Assembly (NCBI GenBank): GCA_021782915.1
Contig: JAJXUK010000008.1
Location: 1 to 64,000 of the forward strand
From: Actinomycetes bacterium
GTDB lineage: Bacteria > Actinomycetota > Acidimicrobiia > Acidimicrobiales > RAAP-2
Length of the DNA stretch: 64,000 nucleotides
Direction: 5' to 3'
The notes under the pieces are model-generated. The model did no database searches, was not told the DNA's origin, and saw only the letters and a list, made by a program, of their open reading frames with translations. Within the stretch, counting starts at the first letter, position 1; every line of letters starts with the position of its first letter. This document shows, piece by piece, positions 18,459-27,421 of this stretch. The position numbers and the translations under genes are program-made.

Positions 18459-19262
18459 ATGACGCCCGTCAGCACGCTCGGAGTAGCCCTGGCGCTTCGC
18501 CGACATGAATTGGGTCTGGACCTGACGAGTTCGGCACTCGCCATGGGAGTTAGTCGATCGACCTACACGGCCTACGAGATGGACTCGCGTCGGCTGTCCA
18601 TCGACACATTGCCCGTCCTGGCGAAGTTCCTCGATCTTCGGGTTGAGGAGATCCTCGATCTGTATGGAGCCACGTGTGTACTTCAGGCCAGCCGAGCGCT
18701 CCTGGGCGGCACCGATGCGCCGATGGCACGTGCCGAGGGATTCATCGAACGCGCTCGGGCCAACGGGGGCGGTCGCATGGACGTCGTGCGACGCGTGTAC
18801 TTCGACGGAGCCGCGGGCACGACTGACGATGAAGTTCCACGTACCTCGACTCTGCGTGACGGCGGTGGCGTCGCCACAGATGAGCCGGAGGGGACGACGG
18901 CGATGGACGAGTCGGACTTTCAACGGCCCGGCGACTACTCGCGAACTGGGTACGGCGAGGCAGCGATCTCACCGGTTCCGCCTCATCGTGCTCGTGGACC
19001 GCTCGCGTCTGAGAGTCCCGGTGCCTCGTCAGTGTCAGGTCTGAGGCGCGACCCTGACGGGTCGGGACCAACTGATGATCTACCCCAACCAGATTCGAAG
19101 AACAAGAACTCGAAGAAGTCGAAGGGCGCCACGAAGAACAAGAAGTCGAAGAAGTCGAAGGGCGCCACGAAGGTCAAGAAGTCGAAGACGACGAAGAAGT
19201 CGAAGGGCGCCACGAAGAACAAGAAGTCGAAGACGACGAAGAAGTCGAAGAAGAATCGCTAG
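18459..19262 (+). CDS. XRE-type HTH protein with a C-terminal lysine-rich repetitive tail
   Basis: 267 aa; HTH LGVALALRRHELGLDLTSSALAMGVSRSTYTAYEMDSRRLSIDTLPVLAKFLDL; final 54 aa are KNKKSKKSKGAT-type repeats. Confidence 0.8.
   Translation: MTPVSTLGVALALRRHELGLDLTSSALAMGVSRSTYTAYEMDSRRLSIDTLPVLAKFLDLRVEEILDLYGATCVLQASRALLGGTDAPMARAEGFIERARANGGGRMDVVRRVYFDGAAGTTDDEVPRTSTLRDGGGVATDEPEGTTAMDESDFQRPGDYSRTGYGEAAISPVPPHRARGPLASESPGASSVSGLRRDPDGSGPTDDLPQPDSKNKNSKKSKGATKNKKSKKSKGATKVKKSKTTKKSKGATKNKKSKTTKKSKKNR
19098..19259 (+). repeat. In-frame tandem coding repeat (36+36+45+45 nt) of the Lys-rich tail
   Basis: Units translate as KNKNSKKSKGAT / KNKKSKKSKGAT / KVKKSKTTKKSKGAT / KNKKSKTTKKSKKNR. Units 1 and 2 differ by 1 nt. 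Confidence 0.95.
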
Positions 19263-19389
19263 GTCGACCTAAAACGGACCGACCGAGTCGGTGCTGATAC
19301 TGGCGGGTAAGGCCCCGATTGCTGGACTCGTCGCGTGGGTTTTGCCTCGCCCTAAGTAGTTCGGGCTGGTCGTGGCATAATGGCTTCCC

Positions 19390-21228
19390 ATGTCTGAGTC
19401 AACGGACGCCGAAATCGGCCGCCCCCCTGAAGACTTCGACCTCAACGCAATTGGTGAGGGCCACCCCGTGGGCCTGCCGGTGTTCCAGCCAGAGGTCGAG
19501 CCGCATCTGCACAACCGGCGTCGGGTGAACAGTCCCTCCGAGTTGCAGAGCTTCCAGGACCTGGTGCACTTCAAGGCGAGTCATGGCCGCTGGCGCATTG
19601 CGCGTGACCTGGTTGGCCTGGTGCGGCGGGGCCACGCCGGTGAGTCGGACGAGTCCTACGGCGACAAGCTGCGTCGTGAGTCGCGCCGGGGCAAGACCGA
19701 GTCTTCGACGTATGGCCTGGGCACCATCGGGGGCCATCAGGTCGTCATCTTCGCCATGAATTGGGACTTCTTCGCCGGGTCACTCGGCGTCGTCTCCGGA
19801 GAGAAGTTCCAGGCTGCCGCCGACTTGGCAGTATCCAAGCGCTTGGCGTTCATCTCGGTCTACGCCTCGAGCGGCGTGCGTCAGCACGAGAACTTCGCGG
19901 GACTGACCCAGATGACGCGGATGGTCGAGGCGCTGCGGCACTTCAAGGACAAGGTCGACCTTCCTCAGGTCGCGGTCCTGCTCGGCAACGTATGGGGCGG
20001 GGTCTCGGCCAGTGCCGTGCCGAATGCCGATCTCATCGTGGCGACGTCGGGTACCAACTTCGGTTTCGCCGGTCCCAACGTGATCGAGGCCTTCGAGGGT
20101 GCCAGCGTGCCCAGTGGGTCCCAGAGCGCGGAGGCGAACCTTCTCGATCGAAATATCGACGTTGTGTTGTCGGATGTGGCTGACGTGGTCGTCTATCTCG
20201 AGTCCCTTCTGAAGGCAACGGAGCGGCCCGACAAGACGCATCAGCTCACCGCCGAGACGCCAACTCTGGTGCGTAACGTCGGGGCTCACGACGAGCGGCG
20301 CACGTTCCGCTTCGGAGGTCTGGGACTGCACGGTCCGCGCTTCGCCGACACCACGGATGGCGTGATTCTGCGGCCGGCGCCGAGTCGGCGCGCCGTCAGC
20401 GACGAGGCCGACGCGCTCGTCGCTCAGTACCAGGACCTGATGACCGACGCGAACCGGGTGGACTTCGAGTTCATCGTTCGCTTTGCCTTCACCGACGCGG
20501 TTGCTATCTACAACTACGTGCAGGAAGACGACATCCAGCGCTACCCGGCGATCGCGGGGGCCTTCGCCAGGATCGGCGCGCAGCCCTTCGTCGTCATCGG
20601 CACGCAGCCGTCGTATCAGCGACTGGGTGACGCCATCATCAAGCGACCGTCCAACCCGGGCCCCGAGGACTTCGAGTACATGGAGCGTCTCTTGGAGATG
20701 GGAGAGCGCCTGGGGGTGCCGGCGCTCTTCGTCACGGACACTCTCGGTGCAAAGCCGACACTGGAGAGCGAGCGGCGCGGTCAGTCACGCGCCATCGCGC
20801 GCTCGATCCTGCGCGGTATCGACTACGACGGTCCCGTCATATCGTTGGTGGCCGGGGCACTCGGCAGCGGTGGGGGCCTAGCCACGACTCCGATGGCCGA
20901 TCACGTCATCATGCTGGAGAAGGCCATGGCCTACGTCGCCGAACCACGTTCGGCCGCCTCGATCCTCTACAAGACGCCGAGTCCGACGCCTGAGCAGGTC
21001 AAGATGACACTGGCTACGATGCGCTCGACAGCCCAGGACCAACTTGAGCTGGGATTGATCGACTACGTGATCCCCGAGGACGCCAACCCGTTCGTGACCG
21101 TCGAACGGATCCACGCAGAGATCCAACGCGCCTACGTCGAGCTCTCCCAGATGTCTGTGCGCAAATTGCGCGCGCGACGCGAAGGGCGCATTCGATCGCT
21201 GCGCGCTTTTGACATCGTCCAGGAGTAG
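19390..21228 (+). CDS. Acetyl-CoA carboxylase carboxyltransferase, fused alpha/beta-type
   Basis: 612 aa; two ClpP/crotonase-like halves (FAMNWDFFAGSLGVVSGEKFQAAADLAV... and FVVIGTQPSYQR...SLVAGALGSGGGLATTPMADHVIMLEKAMAYV). Confidence 0.85.
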   Translation: MSESTDAEIGRPPEDFDLNAIGEGHPVGLPVFQPEVEPHLHNRRRVNSPSELQSFQDLVHFKASHGRWRIARDLVGLVRRGHAGESDESYGDKLRRESRRGKTESSTYGLGTIGGHQVVIFAMNWDFFAGSLGVVSGEKFQAAADLAVSKRLAFISVYASSGVRQHENFAGLTQMTRMVEALRHFKDKVDLPQVAVLLGNVWGGVSASAVPNADLIVATSGTNFGFAGPNVIEAFEGASVPSGSQSAEANLLDRNIDVVLSDVADVVVYLESLLKATERPDKTHQLTAETPTLVRNVGAHDERRTFRFGGLGLHGPRFADTTDGVILRPAPSRRAVSDEADALVAQYQDLMTDANRVDFEFIVRFAFTDAVAIYNYVQEDDIQRYPAIAGAFARIGAQPFVVIGTQPSYQRLGDAIIKRPSNPGPEDFEYMERLLEMGERLGVPALFVTDTLGAKPTLESERRGQSRAIARSILRGIDYDGPVISLVAGALGSGGGLATTPMADHVIMLEKAMAYVAEPRSAASILYKTPSPTPEQVKMTLATMRSTAQDQLELGLIDYVIPEDANPFVTVERIHAEIQRAYVELSQMSVRKLRARREGRIRSLRAFDIVQE

Positions 21229-21252
21229 CGCCGCAGCACGTGAGGGAGGACC

Positions 21253-21573
21253 ATGCTCATCGTCACCGCCAATGATCTGCCCGGCTGGCGCATCACCAAG
21301 GTGTTAGGAGAGGTGAATGGCCTGACGGTGCGCACGCGCAACGTCGGAGCTCAGATCGGAGCGTCGTTGAAGGCCCTAGGCGGCGGCGAGCTGCGAGGAC
21401 TGACGCGTCAGCTCCAGGAGGCGCGCGCCGAGGCGCTCGAGCGCCTCAGCGAGGCCGCCGCGGCTCTGGGCGCGAGCGCGGTCATCGCCATGCGCTACGA
21501 CTCCAACGAGCTCGGCGGAACCTTCCAGGAGATCCTCGCCTACGGCACCGCCGTCATCGCCGAAGCGCTGTAG
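21253..21573 (+). CDS. YbjQ/UPF0145 family protein
   Basis: 106 aa; LPGWRITKVLGEVNGLTVRTRNVGAQIGASLKALGGGELRGLTRQLQEARAEALERL. Confidence 0.85.
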   Translation: MLIVTANDLPGWRITKVLGEVNGLTVRTRNVGAQIGASLKALGGGELRGLTRQLQEARAEALERLSEAAAALGASAVIAMRYDSNELGGTFQEILAYGTAVIAEAL

Positions 21574-21657
21574 TGAGGATCATCTGACCTAAGGCCCTAC
21601 GCGATCGTCGCCTCGCCCGGATTGGATGGAGGTGGTGTACAAAGCGGAGTTCTGAGG

Positions 21658-21678
21658 CGGTTCGCTCGCCGCGAACCG
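21658..21678 (+). other. Hairpin in the radical SAM 5' region (CGGTTCGC-TCGCC-GCGAACCG)
   Basis: Perfect 8-bp stem with a 5-nt loop, ending 8-17 nt before the start codon. Confidence 0.6.
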
Positions 21679-21686
21679 TCCGGAAA

Positions 21687-22844
21687 GTGGGCGATATGAA
21701 AGAGCGAACTCTCGAGCGGACCTTGGCGCGCTATGACGTGGCGCCGCATCTGGTGTTCTGGGAGACGACTAAGGCGTGCGCGCTGGCGTGCCGACACTGT
21801 CGCGCCTCGGCCCAGCACACGGCGTTGCCGGGAGAGCTGAGCACGGCCGAGGGCCTCGCGCTGATCGACGAGATCGCCGGGTTGCCCGCGCCGCGGCCCA
21901 TCATGGTCTTCACCGGTGGGGACTGCTTCGAGCGCCCGGATCTCTTCGAGTTGGTCGAGCACGCCACGGGTGCGGGGCTGCGGGTGGGCGTCTCGCCGTC
22001 GGTGACCCCGCGTCTGACGCCGGCGGCCATGCAACGGCTGTACGCGCTGGGCGTGCGCTCGGTCTCCATCAGCCTCGACGGCGCGGGGCCGGCCACGCAC
22101 GACGGCGTTCGGGGCATCGAGGGCCACTTCGACAAGACCGTCGCCGCGCTGGAGATGCTCGTGAGCATGGGTTTCCGACTCCAGGTCAACACCACCGTCA
22201 TGCGTCGCAACGTCACCGAGCTCGCGGACATCGCGGCTCTCCTCGAACGGCTTGGCGTGGGGATCTGGGAGGTCTTCTTCCTCGTGGGTGTGGGCCGCGG
22301 CGCCAACGTAGACGAGATCAGTCCCGAGATGGCGGAGGATGTCAGTCACTTCTTGGTGGATGTGGCCAATCGTGGCATGACCGTGCGCACCGTCGAAGCT
22401 CCCTTCTTCCGCCGGGTCCACGAGCAGCGTCTCGAGGCCGACGTGGAGGATCCAGCGACGCACTTCGGCCTGGGCGAGCTCTACCGCGAGCTGAGCGCCG
22501 AGCTGGGTCCCCGACGCGCCGATCGGATCGGTCACAGCGCGACGTTGGCCACCGGTGACGGACGGGGGATCATCTTCGTCGCCCACGACGGCGAGGTTCA
22601 CGCGTCGGGCTTCTTGCCCGTGTCCCTGGGCAACGTGCGCGACGAGACGCTCGGTTCGATCTACGCCACCCACTCGCTCTTGACCGAGCTGCGCGCGGGG
22701 CACCTGGGCGGCGCGTGCGGTGTATGCGACTACTCGCGCCTCTGTGGCGGCTCGCGCGCGCGCGCGTTCGCTCGCAGTGGCGACGCGCTGGGCGAGGATC
22801 CGGCGTGCCTGCGCGTGCAGGAGGCTCAGACGGCCGCGCGATAG
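21687..22844 (+). CDS. Radical SAM/SPASM domain protein
   Basis: 385 aa; ETTKACALACRHCRAS (CX3CX2C), GGDCFERPDLFEL, C-terminal cysteines CGVCDYSRLCGGSRARAFARSGDALGEDPAC. Confidence 0.9.
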   Translation: MGDMKERTLERTLARYDVAPHLVFWETTKACALACRHCRASAQHTALPGELSTAEGLALIDEIAGLPAPRPIMVFTGGDCFERPDLFELVEHATGAGLRVGVSPSVTPRLTPAAMQRLYALGVRSVSISLDGAGPATHDGVRGIEGHFDKTVAALEMLVSMGFRLQVNTTVMRRNVTELADIAALLERLGVGIWEVFFLVGVGRGANVDEISPEMAEDVSHFLVDVANRGMTVRTVEAPFFRRVHEQRLEADVEDPATHFGLGELYRELSAELGPRRADRIGHSATLATGDGRGIIFVAHDGEVHASGFLPVSLGNVRDETLGSIYATHSLLTELRAGHLGGACGVCDYSRLCGGSRARAFARSGDALGEDPACLRVQEAQTAAR

Positions 22845-23419
22845 TGCGCGAAAGCCTCGCGCGACTCGCGGACCGCGTAGTACACGATCACCAGGCCCGC
22901 ACCCGGGTCGGCCCACCACCATCCCGCCAACGCATTGGCCGACAAGCCGACTAGGACCGCACTGGCCAGCAGGCCGTCGACGAGGGTGACCCGACCCTCG
23001 GTGATGAGCACCGGGTTGCCAATCCGCTGACCGAGACGCGCCTTGGCCGCGGCCAGGGCGAACATCGCCACTGCGGTCAGCGCGGTCCAGACGATGCCGC
23101 CCGGCGAATGCTCCGGGTGCACGCCGTGCACGAGCGCCAGCACGGTGATGATGACGACGTAGGCGGTGCAGGCGATGAAGGCTGCCCCGATGTAGAGCAG
23201 GGCTCGGCGTTGGCGGGTGCCCTTGACGTCACGCAGTTCCCAGATGACGACTGTCGAGGCGAGGATCTCGATCAGCGAGTCCACCCCGAAGCCGCCCAGG
23301 GCGACGGAGCGCGCGGCGAGGGCGGTCACGCTCAGCACGATCACGCCGACCACGTTCCAGGCCAGCGTGATCGACTCGAGCACGATGCCCCGGCGCACCG
23401 GTGCACTCAGCGTGCTCAC
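22826..23419 (-). CDS. Cation transporter, cation diffusion facilitator-like
   Basis: 197 aa; TM segments and GGFGVDSLIEILAS pattern typical of the CDF first helices. Confidence 0.7.
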   Translation of the reverse strand: MSTLSAPVRRGIVLESITLAWNVVGVIVLSVTALAARSVALGGFGVDSLIEILASTVVIWELRDVKGTRQRRALLYIGAAFIACTAYVVIITVLALVHGVHPEHSPGGIVWTALTAVAMFALAAAKARLGQRIGNPVLITEGRVTLVDGLLASAVLVGLSANALAGWWWADPGAGLVIVYYAVRESREAFAHYRAAV

Positions 23420-23652
23420 GACGGCGTGCTCCCGGTGGCGATCTCGCTCGGGTCACGGTCGGGGCCGGACTGCGGAGAGGACTCTCGTGGCAGTGCGCAC
23501 CGGATACCAGCACGGGAGTAGTAGAGCGAACCCGCGATGACGCCGAGCAGCGCGCCGAGCCAGGCGCCGAGGCTACCCGCGACGGCGCCGAGGCCCACGT
23601 AGCCCAGCGCCCCGGCGCGCAGAAGGGAGCCGAGGCGGCAGGTGGTCAGCAC
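23416..23652 (-). CDS. Small hypothetical membrane protein
   Basis: 78 aa with a Gly/Ala/Leu hydrophobic region; 4-nt overlap with the transporter gene. Confidence 0.5.
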   Translation of the reverse strand: MLTTCRLGSLLRAGALGYVGLGAVAGSLGAWLGALLGVIAGSLYYSRAGIRCALPRESSPQSGPDRDPSEIATGSTPS

Positions 23653-23888
23653 GGCGACACGCTAGCAACCTGGCCCACTGGGCATCCCCCGCGGGTCTCT
23701 AGCGGGTCGAGCCTCACCCCGGGCCCGGTGTACGGCGCTGGTGGCGGCGTTGTTCGGTCGAGTGGTGTCGTGGCCTCTGACAACTCATCGAGCGGGCCTG
23801 GCCTAGCGTGGAGCGCGTGAGACGGAGATCGAGCTGCGCCCCACGGCCCGACGCGGCTCGCGCGGGCGCGATCGCCCGTCACTGAGCC

Positions 23889-25106
23889 GTGCGCGCGACG
23901 CGAGCCGACCTGGGTCTGCTCTTCGCGATCGCTCTCGTCGCTGGCTTCGCCCAGTTCGGGGCGGTGGCGGCGCTAAACGACGTGGCCCTGTACTTCGGGC
24001 ACGTGTCACGCGCCACGACGCTGCGTGACGCGGTGGGACTGTCGGGCTCCGAGATCGGCGTGGGCATGGGTGTCGTGCGCCTCGCGTCACTGCTCGCGAT
24101 GCCCCTGTCGGCCAGCGCCGATCGGCACGGACGCGTCCGGGTGCTGCGCCGGGCGCTGCTCGCGGGACTCTTGGCCACGGCGGCGGCCACGCTAAGTCCT
24201 AGCTACTGGTTCTTCGTGGCCTGCTTCGCCCTGGCCCGCCCACTGCTGACGGCGGTCTCCACCCTGGTGCAGGTCGTGGTGGTCGAGACATCCACCAGCG
24301 CTCAGCGCATCAGCCGTCTGATCGTGATGGCGGCGGGGGCCGGGGTGGGCTCGGGCCTCTCAGCGGTGCTGCACAGCCTGATTCGTGGGCCGAACTCCTT
24401 CCGCTGGCTCTTCGCGCTCGCACTGGTGCCCGTGGTCCTCGTGGTGCCGCTGGTGCACCGACTATCCGAACCGCACGCCCATCGTGCCGACGAGCTCGAA
24501 CGCCGCCTCGGCTCCGTGCCGCACGCCGTGCGCGCTCGCCTGGGCATCGTCGCCCTGGTCTCCTTTGCGACCGGTCTGATCACCGGGCCGGCCAACGGCT
24601 TCGCCTTCGTCTACGCCGAAGGGGTCCTGCGCATGGCACCGCACGTGGTGGCCCTCGTGGTCGTGCTGAGTGGCCTGGCGGGCCTGGCGGGCCTGGGGCT
24701 CTCTCGCTGGCTGAGCCACGCCTGGGGCCGTCGGGCCACGGTGGGCTTCGGACTCATCTGCCTGGGCCTCACCTCGAGCGTGGCCTACGCCGGCGGGCGG
24801 ACCAGCTTCGTGGTGGGCTACATGCTGGGTGTGGCGGCCGCGGGCCTCTTCGCCCCGGCCGCGAGCGCGCTGTCCACCGAGATCTTCGAGCGTCGGGTGC
24901 GCGCGACCGCCGCGGGCTGGGTCGCGCTCGCCGGGGTCCTGGGAGCCACGGTGGGTCTCGGCGTCTTCGGCTGGCTGAGCGACGTGATCCGCTCGACGCA
25001 GCTCACGTCGCTGCGCACGTCGGCGCTGTGGACGTTCTGGCCCCTGATGCCCTCGGTCCTTCTCCTGCTCAGAGTGCCCGAGAGCCGGGGTGTGGAGATC
25101 GACTAG
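23889..25106 (+). CDS. MFS transporter
   Basis: 405 aa; multiple TM segments, loop motif ASADRHGRVRVLRRALL. Confidence 0.85.
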   Translation: MRATRADLGLLFAIALVAGFAQFGAVAALNDVALYFGHVSRATTLRDAVGLSGSEIGVGMGVVRLASLLAMPLSASADRHGRVRVLRRALLAGLLATAAATLSPSYWFFVACFALARPLLTAVSTLVQVVVVETSTSAQRISRLIVMAAGAGVGSGLSAVLHSLIRGPNSFRWLFALALVPVVLVVPLVHRLSEPHAHRADELERRLGSVPHAVRARLGIVALVSFATGLITGPANGFAFVYAEGVLRMAPHVVALVVVLSGLAGLAGLGLSRWLSHAWGRRATVGFGLICLGLTSSVAYAGGRTSFVVGYMLGVAAAGLFAPAASALSTEIFERRVRATAAGWVALAGVLGATVGLGVFGWLSDVIRSTQLTSLRTSALWTFWPLMPSVLLLLRVPESRGVEID

Positions 25107-25906
25107 GGCCGTTCGAGCTCGAGGTCGGCGTAGAGCAGGCGGTGGTCGCTGCCCACGTCCAGGGCGCCGCCCGACGTGGCTCGCCACGGTCCGCGACCCA
25201 GCACGTGGTCGATCTGGGAGTGGGGTCGCCGAGCCGGCCACGTGCGCGCGTGTACCAGACTCCGCCAGCCCGGCAGGAATGCGCGCAGGAGCGGACGCCA
25301 CGAGTTGAAGTCGCCGGCCAGCAGAACGGGCAGGTCGTCGGAAAGGCTCGCGACGAGCTGGCTGATGCGCTGGTACTGGCGGTGCGAGCCGTGGCTGATG
25401 TGTGCTCCGTGCAGGGCGATGACGCGAAAGGCACGACCGTCGGCTTCGAGGGTGGCGACGATGACGGCCCGGTTCACGCGCTCGCGGGGCAGTCGGCCGA
25501 TCGGCTCGACGTGCAGGGAGAGGATGGGCAAGCGCGTCAGCAGTGACAGGCCCCACTCGCCGGGCTCTAGGTCGACGCGCTGGCGCCGGGCCAGCTGGCT
25601 GGCGCTCAGGGGCCGGTGCTCGGTGAAGTAGAGGCCGTGCTCACCGCTCAGCAGCGAGTGCCAGGGCTGCCACGACCGTCCGCCCGTCGTGGCGCGGGCG
25701 CGCTCGGCCTGGGCGAGGACCGCGAACGCACCCGACATGCCCAGCGCGACGCGCAGCTCGTCGTAGAGGTCCTCACGAGACCCGCGCCAGGTCTCGGGAC
25801 AGATCAGCAGGTCGGGGCGCACCTGGACGATCCGCGAGACGATGTCAATGTCTCGCCCCCAGCCGTCGATGCCCGCGTGAAGGTTGCTGATCGCGACGCG
25901 CACCAT
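25103..25906 (-). CDS. Endonuclease/exonuclease/phosphatase family protein
   Basis: 267 aa; ISNLHAGIDGWGRDID, LLAGDFNSW, SQIDHVLGRG, GSDHRLLYADL. Confidence 0.85.
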   Translation of the reverse strand: MVRVAISNLHAGIDGWGRDIDIVSRIVQVRPDLLICPETWRGSREDLYDELRVALGMSGAFAVLAQAERARATTGGRSWQPWHSLLSGEHGLYFTEHRPLSASQLARRQRVDLEPGEWGLSLLTRLPILSLHVEPIGRLPRERVNRAVIVATLEADGRAFRVIALHGAHISHGSHRQYQRISQLVASLSDDLPVLLAGDFNSWRPLLRAFLPGWRSLVHARTWPARRPHSQIDHVLGRGPWRATSGGALDVGSDHRLLYADLELERP

Positions 25907-25949
25907 TCGAGGCTACGCGAGGTGGTGACGCCTGTGGCAGTGTCTAGGG

Positions 25950-26759
25950 GTGGATTCGGTGAAGGTCACCTTCGGGCATCGCCTGTGGTGGGTGGACGCC
26001 TTCATTGGCGAGGGCGCGCGCGGGAATCCCGCCGTCGTGGTTCTCCTGGAACGAGCGTTGCCCGACGATGAACTCCAGCAGATCGCCTTCGAGCTCGGGG
26101 TCTCTGAGACGGCGTTCCTGCGCCGACTGGGCGATGGGTGGTCACTGCGCTGGTTCACACCCACCGTGGAGGTTGATCTGTGCGGGCACGCGACCCTGGC
26201 CACGCTGCACGTGCTCTTAAGCGAGCTCGGCGTTCCCGGCAGCGGCGAGCTCTACTTCCAGACCCGCTCGGGTGTGCTGTCCGGTCGTCGCCTGGAGGAC
26301 GGGATGCTGGGCATTGACCTGCCGCGCTCCTACCTCGAGGCCCTGGAGCCGTCCGTGCTCAACGGGGCCCTGGGCCCGACGAAGGCCGTCTACCAGGCCG
26401 GACCGCAGAGCGTCCTCGCGGTCGTCGAAGACTACGAGGCGCTGTGCGCACTGGCGGCGGACCCGGTCAGCGTGTTCCTGGTGCCGAGTTCCTTGGTCAT
26501 CGCGGCCTGCGTGGGCGGGCCCGACGCGGACGTCTCGATCCGTGTCTTCGCTCCGCGCCTGGGCTTGGCCGAGGACCCCGTCACCGGCTCGGCCATGTGC
26601 GCGATCGCTCCGTGGTGGATGGAGATGGCCGGCTCACCGACGGTGCTGGTGCGCCAGGCCTCGTCGCGCGGCGGGGTCATGTTCGCGCGGCTCTTCGAGC
26701 GCAACGTCGAAGTTGCTGGAGTGGCGCGAACCTTCTTCGGAGGTGATCTGCGCGCGTGA
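25950..26759 (+). CDS. PhzF family isomerase-like protein
   Basis: 269 aa; VDAFIGEGARGNPAVVVLL, ELGVSETAFL, VDLCGHATLATLHVL, EDPVTGSAMCAIAPWW. Confidence 0.9.
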   Translation: MDSVKVTFGHRLWWVDAFIGEGARGNPAVVVLLERALPDDELQQIAFELGVSETAFLRRLGDGWSLRWFTPTVEVDLCGHATLATLHVLLSELGVPGSGELYFQTRSGVLSGRRLEDGMLGIDLPRSYLEALEPSVLNGALGPTKAVYQAGPQSVLAVVEDYEALCALAADPVSVFLVPSSLVIAACVGGPDADVSIRVFAPRLGLAEDPVTGSAMCAIAPWWMEMAGSPTVLVRQASSRGGVMFARLFERNVEVAGVARTFFGGDLRA

Positions 26760-27421
26760 GCGACCAGTTGGGACCGGGGCCACGCACGCGCGTGCGGCGT
26801 CTGCCCGAGAAGGCGCGATACGACGCGCGAAGCGTCTACGAGATCCTCGACGAGGCGCCACTGTGCTACGTGGCGGGCGTGCTCGACGGTCGCGCGGTCT
26901 GCCTGCCGCACCTCTGCGCGCGCGAGGGCCGTCGGCTCTACCTGCACGGCAGTCAGTCCAACGCGCTGCTGGCGGCTCTGGTGGAGGTCGGCGAGGCCTG
27001 GATCAGCGCCAGCACGTTCGACGGTCTGCGCCTGGCGCGCAGCGGCTTCGAGTCCTCGATCGCCTACCGCTCCGTCGCGGTGTCCGGACGCGTCGAGGAG
27101 ATCGTGGACGAGACCGAGAAGGAGCGGGTGCTCGATGTGCTCGTCGACGCGGTATTGCCCGGGCGCGCCGGTGAGCTTCGCCGCCCGAGCGCCCGTGAGC
27201 TTCGCCTGACCCGCGTGATCGCCGTGAACATCGACGAGGCCTCGGCCAAGGTGTCCGAGGGACCCACCGATGACGATGAGGCCGACCAGGCCCTGGCGAT
27301 CTGGTCGGGCGTGGTGCCGGCGCGTCTGGTCTTCGACGAGCCCGTGGCCTCACACGACGGAGCCATGGCGGCCGGGGGCGTTGAGGTGCCCGCATCGGTG
27401 CGTCGCCTGCTGGGGCGATGA
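26756..27421 (+). CDS. Pyridoxamine 5'-phosphate oxidase-like (FMN-binding split barrel) protein
   Basis: 221 aa; RRLPEKARYDARSVYEILDEAPLCYVAGVLDGRAVCLPHLCAREGRRLYLHGS. Confidence 0.85.
   Translation: MSDQLGPGPRTRVRRLPEKARYDARSVYEILDEAPLCYVAGVLDGRAVCLPHLCAREGRRLYLHGSQSNALLAALVEVGEAWISASTFDGLRLARSGFESSIAYRSVAVSGRVEEIVDETEKERVLDVLVDAVLPGRAGELRRPSARELRLTRVIAVNIDEASAKVSEGPTDDDEADQALAIWSGVVPARLVFDEPVASHDGAMAAGGVEVPASVRRLLGR

Noticed and set aside
17946-18923. 325-aa minus-strand ORF spanning the gene-poor interval and the HTH domain
   Set aside because: Overlaps the XRE gene antisense and shows no domain; insufficient support.
18983-19222. Phe-rich hydrophobic minus-strand ORF (FVAPFDFF repeats)
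   Set aside because: Direct antisense of the Lys-rich tandem repeat; the repeat makes any frame look periodic.
19075-19272. Arg-rich, protamine-like ORF in another plus frame of the same repeat
   Set aside because: The Lys-rich frame is continuous with a genuine HTH domain from 18459; the Arg-rich frame has no upstream domain and is best explained as out-of-frame reading.
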